Part shown: positions 24,679-31,758 of the stretch, piece by piece
How positions within the stretch are numbered: position 1 is the first letter of the stretch
How the letters are laid out: each line of letters opens with the position of its first letter
Made by a program: the position numbers and the translations under genes
Source: JBBDRW01 sp040905265
GTDB taxonomy: Bacteria; Bacteroidota; Rhodothermia; Balneolales; Balneolaceae
Assembly (NCBI GenBank): GCA_040905265.1
Contig: JBBDRW010000112.1
Location: forward strand, 1-31,758
Direction: 5' to 3'
Length of the DNA stretch: 31,758 bases
The notes under the pieces: model-generated
Told to the model about the DNA's origin: nothing
The model's database searches: none
The model's input: only the letters and a program-made list of their open reading frames with translations

Positions 24679-26169
24679 TCAGTCCAGTCTGTCCAGCGCC
24701 CGGTCGATCCGGCGAAGAACCGATTCCTTGCCGAGCAGTTCCAGCGCCGGAAAGAGATCCGGCCCGAAACCCTGCCCGGTAACAGCGATCCGGAGCGGCA
24801 TCATCAGTTTGCCGAAGCCGACTCCTTGCTCTTCGATCACCTCTTCCAGGGCAGATTTCAATGCAGCAGCCTTGAATGAATCCGCATCCCAACCGGCTAC
24901 CTTATCACGATAGGCACGAACCAGTTCCGGGCTATCCTCTTTCCATTTCTTCAACGCCTGTTCATCATACTCCTGCGGATCTTCAAAGAAGAACCGACCC
25001 ATGGTAAGAAATTCGTCAATCTTGCTCACCCTCTCCTTCAGCAGCGGGATCACCTTCCGCAGATACTCCCCGTTGGTTATCTCCAGCCCGGCCTCATCGG
25101 CCATGGTTTTGGTGCGCGCGGCCAGATCGCGGTCCGGTTTCTCCCGCAGGTAGTGTTCGTTGTACCAGAGCAGTTTCTTGTGGTTAAAAACAGCTCCCCC
25201 CTTGCTCACCCGGTCCAGGGTGAAGAGGTCACAGAGTTCATCCAGAGAGTGGATCTCGCTGTCATCACCAGGGCTCCAGCCCAGAAAGGCGAGGAAGTTG
25301 ACCAGCGCCTCCGGCTCGTAGTTCAATCTGATATAATCCCTTGTATTGACCGGGATCCCCTCCTCTTCCGCCTTCCGCTTGGAGAGTTTGCCGCCGCTGG
25401 GCGACATGATCAGGGGCAGATGTGCCATCACGGGCGGCTTCCAGCCCAGGTAGTCATAAAGCAACAGGTGTTTGGGGGTACTGCTAAGCCACTCCTCACC
25501 GCGGATCACATGGGTGATCTTCATCAGGTGGTCGTCCACCACATTGGCAAGGTGGTAGGTCGGCATCCCGTCCGACTTCAGGAGTACCTGGTCATCCAGC
25601 CCCTTGGTTTCAAAAGAGACATGGCCGCGGATCTCATCCTCAAACCGGACAGTCTCCCGGCGGGGTACCTTCAGGCGGATCACATACTCATCTCCCCTGT
25701 CGAGGCGCTCTTCGAGTTCGTCTTTTGAAAGTGTGAGGCTGTTCTTCATCGACTGCCGGGTGATGGAATCATACTTCGGCGCCGGATTGCCAGACTTCTG
25801 CAGCCGTTCGCGCATCTCATCCAGCTCCTCTGTCGTATCGAAGGCGTAATAGGCGTGGCCGGACTCGACGAGCTTCATGGCGTACTCCCGGTAGATCTCC
25901 TTCCGCTCACTCTGGCGGTAGGGCCCAAAGGCTCCCGGATTGGCGGGACTCTCGTCAATCTCGATCCCGCACCAGACGAGCGCCTCTACGATATCCTCTT
26001 CCGCACCCTCCATATAGCGGGCCTGGTCGGTATCCTCAATACGCAGGATAAACTGGCCGCCCTTGATGTGGCGTGCAAATAGATAGTTGTAGAGAGCGGT
26101 CCGGAGGCCTCCGATGTGGAGAAAACCGGTGGGTGATGGGGCAAATCGTACGCGTACCGTACCTTCCAT
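24679..26169 (-). CDS. gltX: Glutamate--tRNA ligase
   Basis: A 496-residue class I aminoacyl-tRNA synthetase that charges tRNA-Glu. The N-terminal catalytic fold opens with VRFAPSPTGFLHIGGLRTALYN, with the HIGH-type motif HIGG at 18-21, and RIEDTDQ. The second signature is the KMSKS-type KLSKRKAEEEG. The C-terminal anticodon-binding part includes MRIAVTGQGFGPDLF, typical for bacterial GluRS. It is one copy of full length; whether it is discriminating cannot be judged. It lies 61 bp downstream of the ROK kinase gene on the same strand and may share its transcript. Confidence 0.97.
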   Translation of the reverse strand: MEGTVRVRFAPSPTGFLHIGGLRTALYNYLFARHIKGGQFILRIEDTDQARYMEGAEEDIVEALVWCGIEIDESPANPGAFGPYRQSERKEIYREYAMKLVESGHAYYAFDTTEELDEMRERLQKSGNPAPKYDSITRQSMKNSLTLSKDELEERLDRGDEYVIRLKVPRRETVRFEDEIRGHVSFETKGLDDQVLLKSDGMPTYHLANVVDDHLMKITHVIRGEEWLSSTPKHLLLYDYLGWKPPVMAHLPLIMSPSGGKLSKRKAEEEGIPVNTRDYIRLNYEPEALVNFLAFLGWSPGDDSEIHSLDELCDLFTLDRVSKGGAVFNHKKLLWYNEHYLREKPDRDLAARTKTMADEAGLEITNGEYLRKVIPLLKERVSKIDEFLTMGRFFFEDPQEYDEQALKKWKEDSPELVRAYRDKVAGWDADSFKAAALKSALEEVIEEQGVGFGKLMMPLRIAVTGQGFGPDLFPALELLGKESVLRRIDRALDRLD

Positions 26170-26230
26170 ACTGGGTCTGTTTGATTAGAAATGGATGAAT
26201 TTGAAAAATAAGGCTAATTCACCAAGATGG

Positions 26231-27088
26231 CTAACGTTTTCCAGCCGATCCCTGCCGGCAGAGGGCAGCCGCGCCCAACACAGCGATATCCGGCTCTTCA
26301 GACAGTTCCAGGGAGAGGTTCTTCAGAGTATTGGAGTAGGCGAAATCGCTCATCTCCTCCTCCATGCTCTCCCGGAAATAGGGGAACGAGTGGCTGACGG
26401 AACCACCCAGGATGACAGCTTCCGGATCGTAACTATAGAGAACTACCTTCATGGCATACCCGAGATGGCGGCCGAACTCAGAGAAGATCTCAAGGGCCTC
26501 GGGGTCCCCGGCAGCGGCCCTCTTCGCCAGCTCTTTTCCCGTCGTATTGTGTTCCCGCTGAAAAAAGAGGCCGGCGCAATAGTGCTCCAGCATGGACTCC
26601 CTGTACGGGATGGTCCCGAACTCCCCGGCTCCGCAATTGCGCCCCTCATAGAGTTGCCCGTTGATGACGACCCCGCCGGCAAAGCCGGTACCGATATTGA
26701 GGGCAATAAGCGACTCATACGGCCTCCCCTTCCCGAAATAATATTCCCCGATAGCAAAGCAGTTGGCGTCGTTATTCACAAAGGCGGGGATCTTCAGCCT
26801 CTCTTCAGCCCGCTGTTTCAAAGGCACCTTGTCCCAGCCGGGGATGTTCTGAACATCGTAGACGATCCCCCTCCGGGTATCCACCACACTCGGCACACCG
26901 AACCCGATCGCTTCCGGGTTGTAGCCGGAGAAGGATTCGGCCAGTTCCAGAATCTGATCCAGCACCTCATCGCCGCCAGAGAGGCCGTTGATTTCACAGG
27001 ATTTCAGCTCTTTCAGTGATCCCCCCGAGATGAGGCCGACACGTACATTGGTCCCCCCGAGATCGACACCCAAACAGGTTGTTGCCAT
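26231..27088 (-). CDS. ROK-family sugar kinase lacking the zinc-binding cysteine motif
   Basis: A 285-residue ROK protein, probably phosphorylating glucose or a related hexose with ATP. The phosphate loop is GVDLGGTNVRVGLI at the N-terminus. NNDANCFA carries the catalytic Asp, and LNIGTGFAGGVVINGQLYEG and GAGEFG follow. In most ROK proteins GAGE-x-GH is followed by a zinc site CxCGxxGCxE. Here the His is Thr (GAGEFGT) and the cysteine cluster is shortened to PYRESMLEHYCAG. The zinc appears to be lost, a form I recall in Bacteroidota relatives. There is no DNA-binding domain, so it is a kinase and not a repressor. The ATG start directly precedes the phosphate-loop strand. A REP-like hairpin lies 34 bp upstream. 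Confidence 0.88.
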   Translation of the reverse strand: MATTCLGVDLGGTNVRVGLISGGSLKELKSCEINGLSGGDEVLDQILELAESFSGYNPEAIGFGVPSVVDTRRGIVYDVQNIPGWDKVPLKQRAEERLKIPAFVNNDANCFAIGEYYFGKGRPYESLIALNIGTGFAGGVVINGQLYEGRNCGAGEFGTIPYRESMLEHYCAGLFFQREHNTTGKELAKRAAAGDPEALEIFSEFGRHLGYAMKVVLYSYDPEAVILGGSVSHSFPYFRESMEEEMSDFAYSNTLKNLSLELSEEPDIAVLGAAALCRQGSAGKR

Positions 27089-27121
27089 TGTTGTCTGTTG
27101 AAAATGATTGATAGGTTACCC

Positions 27122-27140
27122 AGGAGTCTGCCGGACTCCT
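27122..27140. repeat. Solitary REP-like hairpin
   Basis: AGGAGTC and GACTCCT form a 7-bp stem around TGCCG. The unit AGGAGTCTGCCGGACT matches the arm of the inverted pair at 10751-10818 except for C in place of T. It sits 34 bp upstream of the ROK kinase start codon, in the gap before tRNA-Leu. Confidence 0.55.
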
Positions 27141-27256
27141 CGTAGTTAATTAACAGAACGCCAAAGTAACACATTCTCTGCCAACCAGTCCAGTCGATTC
27201 AATCCCGGGAAGCACCGGCAGGCTGTAAAAAACTTGCGGAACTTTCCCCTCCCCTG

Positions 27257-27288
27257 TTGCAATGTGTGCAGAGAACTGCCTATATTTG
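27257..27288 (+). promoter_or_regulatory. Bacteroidota-type promoter of tRNA-Leu
   Basis: TTG (27257-27259), 21 nt, then TATATTTG (27281-27288). Boxes, spacing and flanks (TTGCA, CTATATTTGG) are the same as for tRNA-Ser at 18322-18353. Transcription should start near 27295, leaving a leader of about 85 nt before the tRNA. Confidence 0.75.
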
Positions 27289-27378
27289 GTGCCCTGAAAT
27301 AACCGGGTTTTGCCACTACACCGGCGGTTCAGGAGGCGTTGTTCCACGGAACGAACGTTATTAACAAGTGTAACCGAT

Positions 27379-27462
27379 GCCCAGGTGGCGGAATTGGTAG
27401 ACGCGCATGCTTCAGGAGCATGTGGCCTTACGGTCGTGGGGGTTCGAGTCCCTTCCTGGGCA
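27379..27462 (+). tRNA. tRNA-Leu(CAG)
   Basis: The acceptor stem GCCCAGG pairs with CCTGGGC, with discriminator A at 27462. The anticodon stem CATGC/GCATG encloses TTCAGGA, giving anticodon CAG at 27413-27415. A long variable arm is present, as expected for tRNA-Leu. The T-loop is TTCGAGT. CCA is not encoded. The length is 84 nt. The tRNA marks the border of the low-GC island that follows. Confidence 0.96.
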
Positions 27463-27469
27463 CTTTAAG

Positions 27470-27521
27470 AAAGCCTGAGTACTCTGCAACTCATTCACGT
27501 TCAGATACTCAGGCTTTTTTT
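27470..27521 (+). terminator. Rho-independent terminator of tRNA-Leu
   Basis: AAAGCCTGAGTA (27470-27481) pairs perfectly over 12 bp with TACTCAGGCTTT (27506-27517), and the run of T continues to 27521. It begins 8 bases after the tRNA 3' end. The 24-nt loop is long, but the stem and T tract are clear. Confidence 0.85.
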
Positions 27522-27585
27522 GTTGTTACTGTATGCCCACCTTGATTGTTGACAGATAGCTCCCCAAAATTCGTTCATAAACAGC

Positions 27586-27633
27586 AGAATTTTATGGGAA
27601 TCTTCCCGGCCCCGTTTAGACCCATAAAATTCT
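27586..27633. repeat. 13-bp perfect inverted repeat upstream of the nuclease gene
   Basis: AGAATTTTATGGG (27586-27598) is followed after 22 bases by its exact reverse complement CCCATAAAATTCT (27621-27633). It lies in the 292-bp gap between the tRNA-Leu terminator and the nuclease gene, about 180 bp before the ATG. There is no T tract, so it is not a plain terminator. It may be a regulatory hairpin, a small structured RNA or a recombination site. The rest of this gap contains no gene I can support. Confidence 0.6.
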
Positions 27634-27813
27634 ACCTTCGCCGAATATTTGACCTGTGAGCAGAAATAAACTATTATCGGAAGAGTAGGCGCTGGTATGC
27701 CTGTCGCAGAGTTAGATGTTATGTGTTTATACTAATCTCAGGACAGTGAATCGGAGTTAAGTGTGATGAGTTATCCGGTAATCAGTCTTTGTCTATTTCT
27801 ACAATAAAATACA

Positions 27814-29820
27814 ATGAAAATAATAAGCGCCAGAATCAAGAATTATAGATTATTGAAAGATGTATGTCTAACACTGGATGGCAGAACAACACTCATTGTT
27901 GGACGTAATAACACGGGTAAGACTTCTTTAGCTGAAATATTCCGTAGCTTTCTAAACACAACAGCCCCGAAAATTCGCTATGAGGATTTCAACCAGTCTT
28001 GTTTAGTAGGGTTTGAAGAGGCCTTAACCGCATTTAAAGCGGATGTCGAAGATGAGGAAGTTCGCCTCTTAATTCCAACGATCGAGCTGGAGTTACGAAT
28101 CAACTATAAAGATGATGAGAACGATTATGGGTCTTTGGGAGATTTCATAATTGATCTTGACGATACACTGTTTGAAACCTGTGTATTAGTTTCTTATCAG
28201 TTAAAAGACGGTAAGATCAAAGATTTTTTCCAAATGCTGGATACAGCTAATCGTAAAAAGTATTTTGCTGACCTAAGAGATTTGATTAGCAAGCATTTTG
28301 AGCCTGTGATTTTTGCAATCGAGCCAACAAATCCGAACAATAAAGTCAGGCTTGAATTCTCTTCCTTTAAGAGATTGATGTTGTCAGGCCTGATTAATGC
28401 TCAACGAGGCCTTGATGATGAAACTCATAGTGAAAGAGATGTATTGGGCAAGTCTTTAGGAAAAATATTTGACAGCTCAAATAGCGTTGGCGCGCCAGAA
28501 GAGTTTAAAACTAAATCAGGTGATATAAATGGAATTGTGGAAAAACTTCAAGAAACTGTCGACACAGACTTCAAAGAGAGTGTGAAAAAACTCTTGCCAA
28601 AATTGGAAATTTTTGGATATCCAGGCTTGGGTGATAGTAAATTAAGTGCGGCCACTGAATTGAATGTGAAGTCACTTTTAGAAAGTAACACTCGAATATA
28701 TTACGAGGGGGATGACCATTTTACTCTGCCTGAAACCTACAATGGTCTGGGTATTCGAAATTTAATTTTTATTCTTTTCCGAATCTATGAATACTTCAGA
28801 GAGTTTCAGTCGCAGTCAACTCCGCCTAAAGGCCATTTAATTTTCATTGAAGAACCTGAAGCTCATTTGCATCCACAGATGCAGGAAGTATTTATCCGGC
28901 AGCTTGATAGAATAGTTAGCGAATTCCAAAAGCAACTTAATGATGGGAAGTTGTGGCCGGTGCAGTTTGTGGTCAGCACGCATTCCTCGCATATTGCCAA
29001 CGAGGCAGATTTTAGCAAAGTCCGTTACTTTTTATCCAAGAGTGGAAAGGAGACCAAGGTGAAGGATTTAGGGGAAGCGTTTAGCAGCGATGAAGTTAAA
29101 GCGGACAAAGAATTTTTACATAAATATTTAACGCTGACAAAATGTGACCTTTATTTTGCGGATAGGACAATCCTAATCGAAGGGGCCACAGAAAGAATTC
29201 TCTTGCCTGAGATGATAAAAAAAGTGGATGATGCGAAACAGTGCAGTTTGCGAAGAAAGTATATGTCGGTTGTTGAGGTTGGTGGCGCTTATGCACATCA
29301 TTTTTATAAATTCATAGACTTTCTTGAGCTTAAGACTCTGTTCATTACAGATTTAGATTCAGTAAAAAAGACCAAGGGGGAGAAGATAACGACATACCCA
29401 GCTTCCTATGTAAGTTTGGGTACACATTCAAGTAATGCAGGTCTGTCCAATTGGTTTGGTATGGATGGATATGTAGATTTGGATGAGATTCGTACAAAAG
29501 ACGAACAATCCAAACTTTCAGGATGCCGTCGAATAGCATTTCAGGTGGAGGAGGATGAAAATGGGCTGTGCGGACGCAGCTTTGAAGATGCATTTATATT
29601 GGCTAACACGAATTTGTTTGGATTGCAAGATTTGGAAAGTGTAGAACTGGAAAATGCCGTTTTTGAAAAGGCCAAGAAAATTGGAAAAGAAAGTAAAGCC
29701 AACTTTGCAATCGAGTACTCTATTGATAAAACAAATTGGGTCGTACCTAAGTATATTTGTGAAGGGCTGGAGTGGCTGGATAAAGATGATGCTCCTGCTA
29801 AGACTGAGGTGGCTCAGTAA
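27814..29820 (+). CDS. OLD-family ATPase/TOPRIM endonuclease (GajA-like, Gabija-type defence)
   Basis: A 668-residue protein with an N-terminal SMC/ABC-like ATPase and a C-terminal TOPRIM nuclease. The ATPase has Walker A GRNNTGKT (30-37), a signature-like YNGLGIRN (309-316), Walker B with IEEPEAHLHP (345-354) and STHSSHI (388-394). The TOPRIM part has LIEGATE with Glu456 and Glu460, VVEVGGAYAHHF (486-497), DLD (Asp513, Asp515) and FEDAF (590-594), consistent with two-metal catalysis in class 2 OLD enzymes. In Gabija, GajA is a sequence-specific DNA nickase controlled by nucleotides. This one is longer than the ~580-residue Bacillus GajA, with extra material between Walker A and signature. 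The gene is A/T-rich and transferred-looking. Its TAA overlaps the helicase ATG by one base (TAATG). Alternative: a class 2 OLD-helicase pair outside strict Gabija. Confidence 0.85.
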   Translation: MKIISARIKNYRLLKDVCLTLDGRTTLIVGRNNTGKTSLAEIFRSFLNTTAPKIRYEDFNQSCLVGFEEALTAFKADVEDEEVRLLIPTIELELRINYKDDENDYGSLGDFIIDLDDTLFETCVLVSYQLKDGKIKDFFQMLDTANRKKYFADLRDLISKHFEPVIFAIEPTNPNNKVRLEFSSFKRLMLSGLINAQRGLDDETHSERDVLGKSLGKIFDSSNSVGAPEEFKTKSGDINGIVEKLQETVDTDFKESVKKLLPKLEIFGYPGLGDSKLSAATELNVKSLLESNTRIYYEGDDHFTLPETYNGLGIRNLIFILFRIYEYFREFQSQSTPPKGHLIFIEEPEAHLHPQMQEVFIRQLDRIVSEFQKQLNDGKLWPVQFVVSTHSSHIANEADFSKVRYFLSKSGKETKVKDLGEAFSSDEVKADKEFLHKYLTLTKCDLYFADRTILIEGATERILLPEMIKKVDDAKQCSLRRKYMSVVEVGGAYAHHFYKFIDFLELKTLFITDLDSVKKTKGEKITTYPASYVSLGTHSSNAGLSNWFGMDGYVDLDEIRTKDEQSKLSGCRRIAFQVEEDENGLCGRSFEDAFILANTNLFGLQDLESVELENAVFEKAKKIGKESKANFAIEYSIDKTNWVVPKYICEGLEWLDKDDAPAKTEVAQ

Positions 29821-31586
29821 TGATATATTTTAACCCAGCTGAGCAGGCTTCTATCGAGGCACTTGAGCAGCTCAGAAACTGTATTAATCAGAGCAAATGT
29901 TTCCGTTTGGAAGCGGGTGCAGGTGCGGGTAAGACCTATTCCTTGATCGAGTCGATTAAGTATCTGATATCTATTCGAGCAGATGAGTTGTTAGTTAATC
30001 GGCAGCAGATCGCTTGTATCACCTACACAAACGTAGCAAAAGATGAAATAAGGGATAGAACGGATCATCATCCTGTTATTTTCGCAGATACAATCCACTC
30101 GTTCTGCTGGAGTATACTGCAACACTATCAGGTAAAGCTTCGGGAATATCTTCCAGAGCTTGGTGAAAAATGGCAAGAGAGAATTGATGAATCAGGAGGG
30201 GTTATTAATCAAATAGTAAAGTATGATCTTGGATTTCCCGGGATCAACGATTACGAGATTACATTGCATCATGACGATGTGGTCGCATTGATGGCTCGTA
30301 TGCTTACCTATCCAAAGTTTCAGAAGCTACTAAAAAGTAAATTTCCAATACTATTCATTGATGAATATCAGGATACAGATAGCAAACTTGCTGCCAGTAT
30401 AGTTACTCATCTCATCGATAATGATTCTGGGGTTGTTGTTGGGTTATTTGGTGATCACTGGCAAAAAATATATGGCTCATCGTCTTGTGGCTTAATTTCG
30501 AGTGACAATGGAAAAATAGTTGAGATCGGAAAGAAAGCGAACTTTAGGTCGGATAGAAAAATAGTTCAGTGTTTGAACAGAATGAGGCCAGACCTCCCGC
30601 AAGCTGAAACAGACCCTAACTCAGAAGGAGTGATAAAAGTTTTCCATTCTAATGATTGGATAGGAGAACGAAGAGATGGTAAAGGTGGTGGTCACTGGAA
30701 GAATGATCTTCCAGAAAATAATGTGAAAGAACATGTAAAGAAAACAAAAGAGTTAATGTCCATAGACGGATGGGATATGTCTCCCGATAAGACGAAAATC
30801 CTTTTCTTAACTAACAATCTTATCGCGAGCGAACAAAATTTTAAGAATCTTGCTGATTGCTTTCGCTACACAGACGATTATCTCAAAAAAAATGACATAT
30901 ATATCCAATTTTTTCTTGAAGTGATAGAGCCAACCGCATTTGCATTCGAGCAACGACAATATGGAGAGTTGTTGCATATTAAAAGGAAAAATCATCCAAA
31001 GCTGGAATGTCAAGCTGATAAAACAGAGTGGATGAATAATCTGTCGAAAGTTATGCAAGCAAGAGGCAATACCACTATTGGCAATATGCTGGATCTTTTG
31101 ATGAAAACAAAGACACCTATGATTACATCAAAAATAGAAGAGTCCGAAAAACGATATAAGCTGCTTACGACAAAACCGAATGACGAGCTGGATAAGGATA
31201 ATGCGAAGTTTGTCAAAAAGCTAAGTAAATTTCGATCTGTTGACTATCTCGAGGTTACTAACTTAGGTGCATATATTGATGAAAAGACACCATTTTCTAC
31301 TAAGCACGGCGTGAAAGGTGCCGAGTTTGACAACATACTTGTTGTTTGTGGTCGCGGCTGGAATCACTACGATTGGAACCAGATGTTAGAGTGGATGGAT
31401 GGAAGCTGTCCTGAAGATAAGCAAAATACATTTGAACGAAATCGGAACTTGTTTTACGTCAGTTGTTCGCGTGCCAAGCACAATCTAACTTTGCTATTTA
31501 CCCAGAAGTTATCAGCCAAATCAATTGCGGTCCTTGAGCGGATATTTGGTAAAGATAATGTGTTGGGTAATCCGTTTGAACCTTAG
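29820..31586 (+). CDS. UvrD/PcrA-like superfamily 1 helicase (GajB-like, Gabija-type defence)
   Basis: A 588-residue SF1 helicase with recognisable motifs from both RecA-like halves. They are GAGAGKT (33-39), ITYTNVAKDEI (67-77), DTIHSF (90-95), FIDEYQDT (179-186), GDHWQKIY (211-218) and NFRSDRKI (241-248). KHGVKGAEFDNI (495-506) and FYVSCSRAK with Arg551 complete the set. In Gabija, GajB is an ATPase that works with GajA after sensing DNA ends or altered nucleotide pools during phage infection. It is about 90 residues longer than the Bacillus GajB, mostly in the middle of the protein. The start is fixed by the one-base overlap with the nuclease stop, which couples translation and implies a stoichiometric complex. 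Base composition matches the nuclease gene and differs from the core genome. Confidence 0.85.
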   Translation: MIYFNPAEQASIEALEQLRNCINQSKCFRLEAGAGAGKTYSLIESIKYLISIRADELLVNRQQIACITYTNVAKDEIRDRTDHHPVIFADTIHSFCWSILQHYQVKLREYLPELGEKWQERIDESGGVINQIVKYDLGFPGINDYEITLHHDDVVALMARMLTYPKFQKLLKSKFPILFIDEYQDTDSKLAASIVTHLIDNDSGVVVGLFGDHWQKIYGSSSCGLISSDNGKIVEIGKKANFRSDRKIVQCLNRMRPDLPQAETDPNSEGVIKVFHSNDWIGERRDGKGGGHWKNDLPENNVKEHVKKTKELMSIDGWDMSPDKTKILFLTNNLIASEQNFKNLADCFRYTDDYLKKNDIYIQFFLEVIEPTAFAFEQRQYGELLHIKRKNHPKLECQADKTEWMNNLSKVMQARGNTTIGNMLDLLMKTKTPMITSKIEESEKRYKLLTTKPNDELDKDNAKFVKKLSKFRSVDYLEVTNLGAYIDEKTPFSTKHGVKGAEFDNILVVCGRGWNHYDWNQMLEWMDGSCPEDKQNTFERNRNLFYVSCSRAKHNLTLLFTQKLSAKSIAVLERIFGKDNVLGNPFEP

Positions 31587-31707
31587 GCACTTGATGGAAT
31601 CTTTGGGTTTTATTTATAAAAAAGACAAAATAATCTGTTACTTATAAACTAGCTAATGATTGGGTGAAAAGTAAAAATTGAATTACAGTAGCCCGCTCTA
31701 AAACATA
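31587..31707. other. AT-rich spacer between the helicase gene and the group II intron
   Basis: These 121 bases after the helicase stop are A/T-rich, contain no gene and show no convincing terminator hairpin. The last ~20 bases (GCCCGCTCTAAAACATAA) are the intron's 3' exon when read on the minus strand. Confidence 0.5.
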
Positions 31708-31758
31708 ATCGAGTAGGCGGCTCCGCCCAAGATTGAGCGGAGTGCGCCTCTCACACCA
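31708..31758 (-). mobile_element. Group II intron, 3' end only (domain V tail and domain VI)
   Basis: Read on the minus strand, the last 51 bases are TGGTGTGAGAGG (the 3' side of domain V and linker) followed by a hairpin with stem CTCCGC/GCGGAG, then GCCTACTCGAT. This is the usual 3' terminus of bacterial group II introns: domain VI with a bulged A seven nucleotides from an AY end. The predicted 3' splice boundary is at about 31708. The ribozyme body and any reverse transcriptase would lie beyond the window. The intron is antisense to the defence genes. It is identified by pattern memory, not alignment. Confidence 0.7.

Larger units (their letters stand above)
27522..31758. mobile_element. 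tRNA-Leu-adjacent accessory (defence) island, right end outside window
   Basis: From the tRNA-Leu terminator onward, GC drops to about 40% by eye, against 55-60% in the genes to the left, and codon use becomes A/T-rich. The segment carries an OLD-nuclease/UvrD-helicase pair and the 3' end of a group II intron. tRNA genes are common island insertion points. However, no integrase and no repeat of the tRNA 3' end is visible before the window stops, so the mode of entry is not shown. Confidence 0.65.

Noticed and set aside
27339..27545. 68-codon frame over tRNA-Leu
   Set aside because: It translates the tRNA and its terminator, a typical false call.
27660..27730. Full integron attC site upstream of the nuclease gene
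   Set aside because: A GTTAGAT core is present, but no matching RYYYAAC half-site or foldable stem was found upstream, and no integrase is in the window. It is kept only as a weak finding.
27766..27807. 13-codon frame just before the nuclease gene (possible leader peptide)
   Set aside because: It ends 6 bases before the nuclease ATG, but it has no amino-acid bias, no attenuator hairpin and no Shine-Dalgarno site. It is too short to support.
1..31758. CRISPR array
   Set aside because: No regularly spaced direct repeats were seen anywhere in the window.

Overview
The window reads as chromosomal DNA from a Gram-negative member of the Bacteroidota/Balneolota (FCB) lineage, most likely a marine or halophilic Balneolaceae or Rhodothermia-type bacterium. 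Four things support this. There is a fused 'alternative' GlmU-like enzyme typical of Bacteroidetes. There is a TonB-dependent receptor with an N-terminal carboxypeptidase-regulatory-like domain. Shine-Dalgarno sequences are mostly absent. Two tRNA promoters have the Bacteroidota form (TTG, 21 nt, TATATTTG). The taxon is inferred; no marker gene was compared.

Layout. 1-1644 (minus): a cut-off M19 dipeptidase lipoprotein and a BNR/Asp-box lipoprotein. 1840-3795 (plus): an ABC-F ATPase. 3843-7261: divergent GlmU-like and GlmS genes for UDP-GlcNAc synthesis. 7266-10238: an AraC-type regulator fused to a metal-binding-like N-terminus, then a CopA-type Cu(I) ATPase. 10239-10859: a 620-bp gene-poor stretch with three DnaA boxes around an AT-rich core, a possible 24-residue membrane microprotein and REP/REPIN-like inverted repeats. 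10860-12839: a soluble PAS-HisKA-HATPase-REC-HPt hybrid kinase. 13085-18285: a tight plus-strand run of ptsH, ptsI, a PGI/PMI isomerase, birA and tilS, followed by tRNA-Ser(GCU). 18819-21089: a TonB-dependent receptor, convergent with a minus-strand pair of yjbQ and an atypical SDR. 22768-24588: typA. 24679-27088 (minus): a ROK-family sugar kinase and gltX. 27379-27462: tRNA-Leu(CAG) with a strong terminator.

Immediately after tRNA-Leu the composition drops from roughly 55-60% GC to roughly 40% (estimated by eye on sample lines). A different kind of DNA begins here: an intergenic 13-bp inverted repeat, then two translationally coupled genes. They encode an OLD-family ATPase/TOPRIM nuclease and a UvrD/PcrA-like helicase, the architecture of a Gabija-type anti-phage system. 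The last ~50 bases match the 3' end (domain V tail and domain VI) of a group II intron on the minus strand. This is a tRNA-adjacent accessory or defence island whose far end lies outside the window.

Functionally, the core part is housekeeping: amino-sugar precursors, copper export, a PTS EI/HPr pair with no EII in sight, tRNA and translation factors. The accessory part is phage defence plus a retroelement. The most useful points for follow-up are the Gabija-like pair and its borders, the DnaA-box cluster (candidate origin), the REPIN-like repeats, the metal-sensor/AraC fusion and the microprotein.
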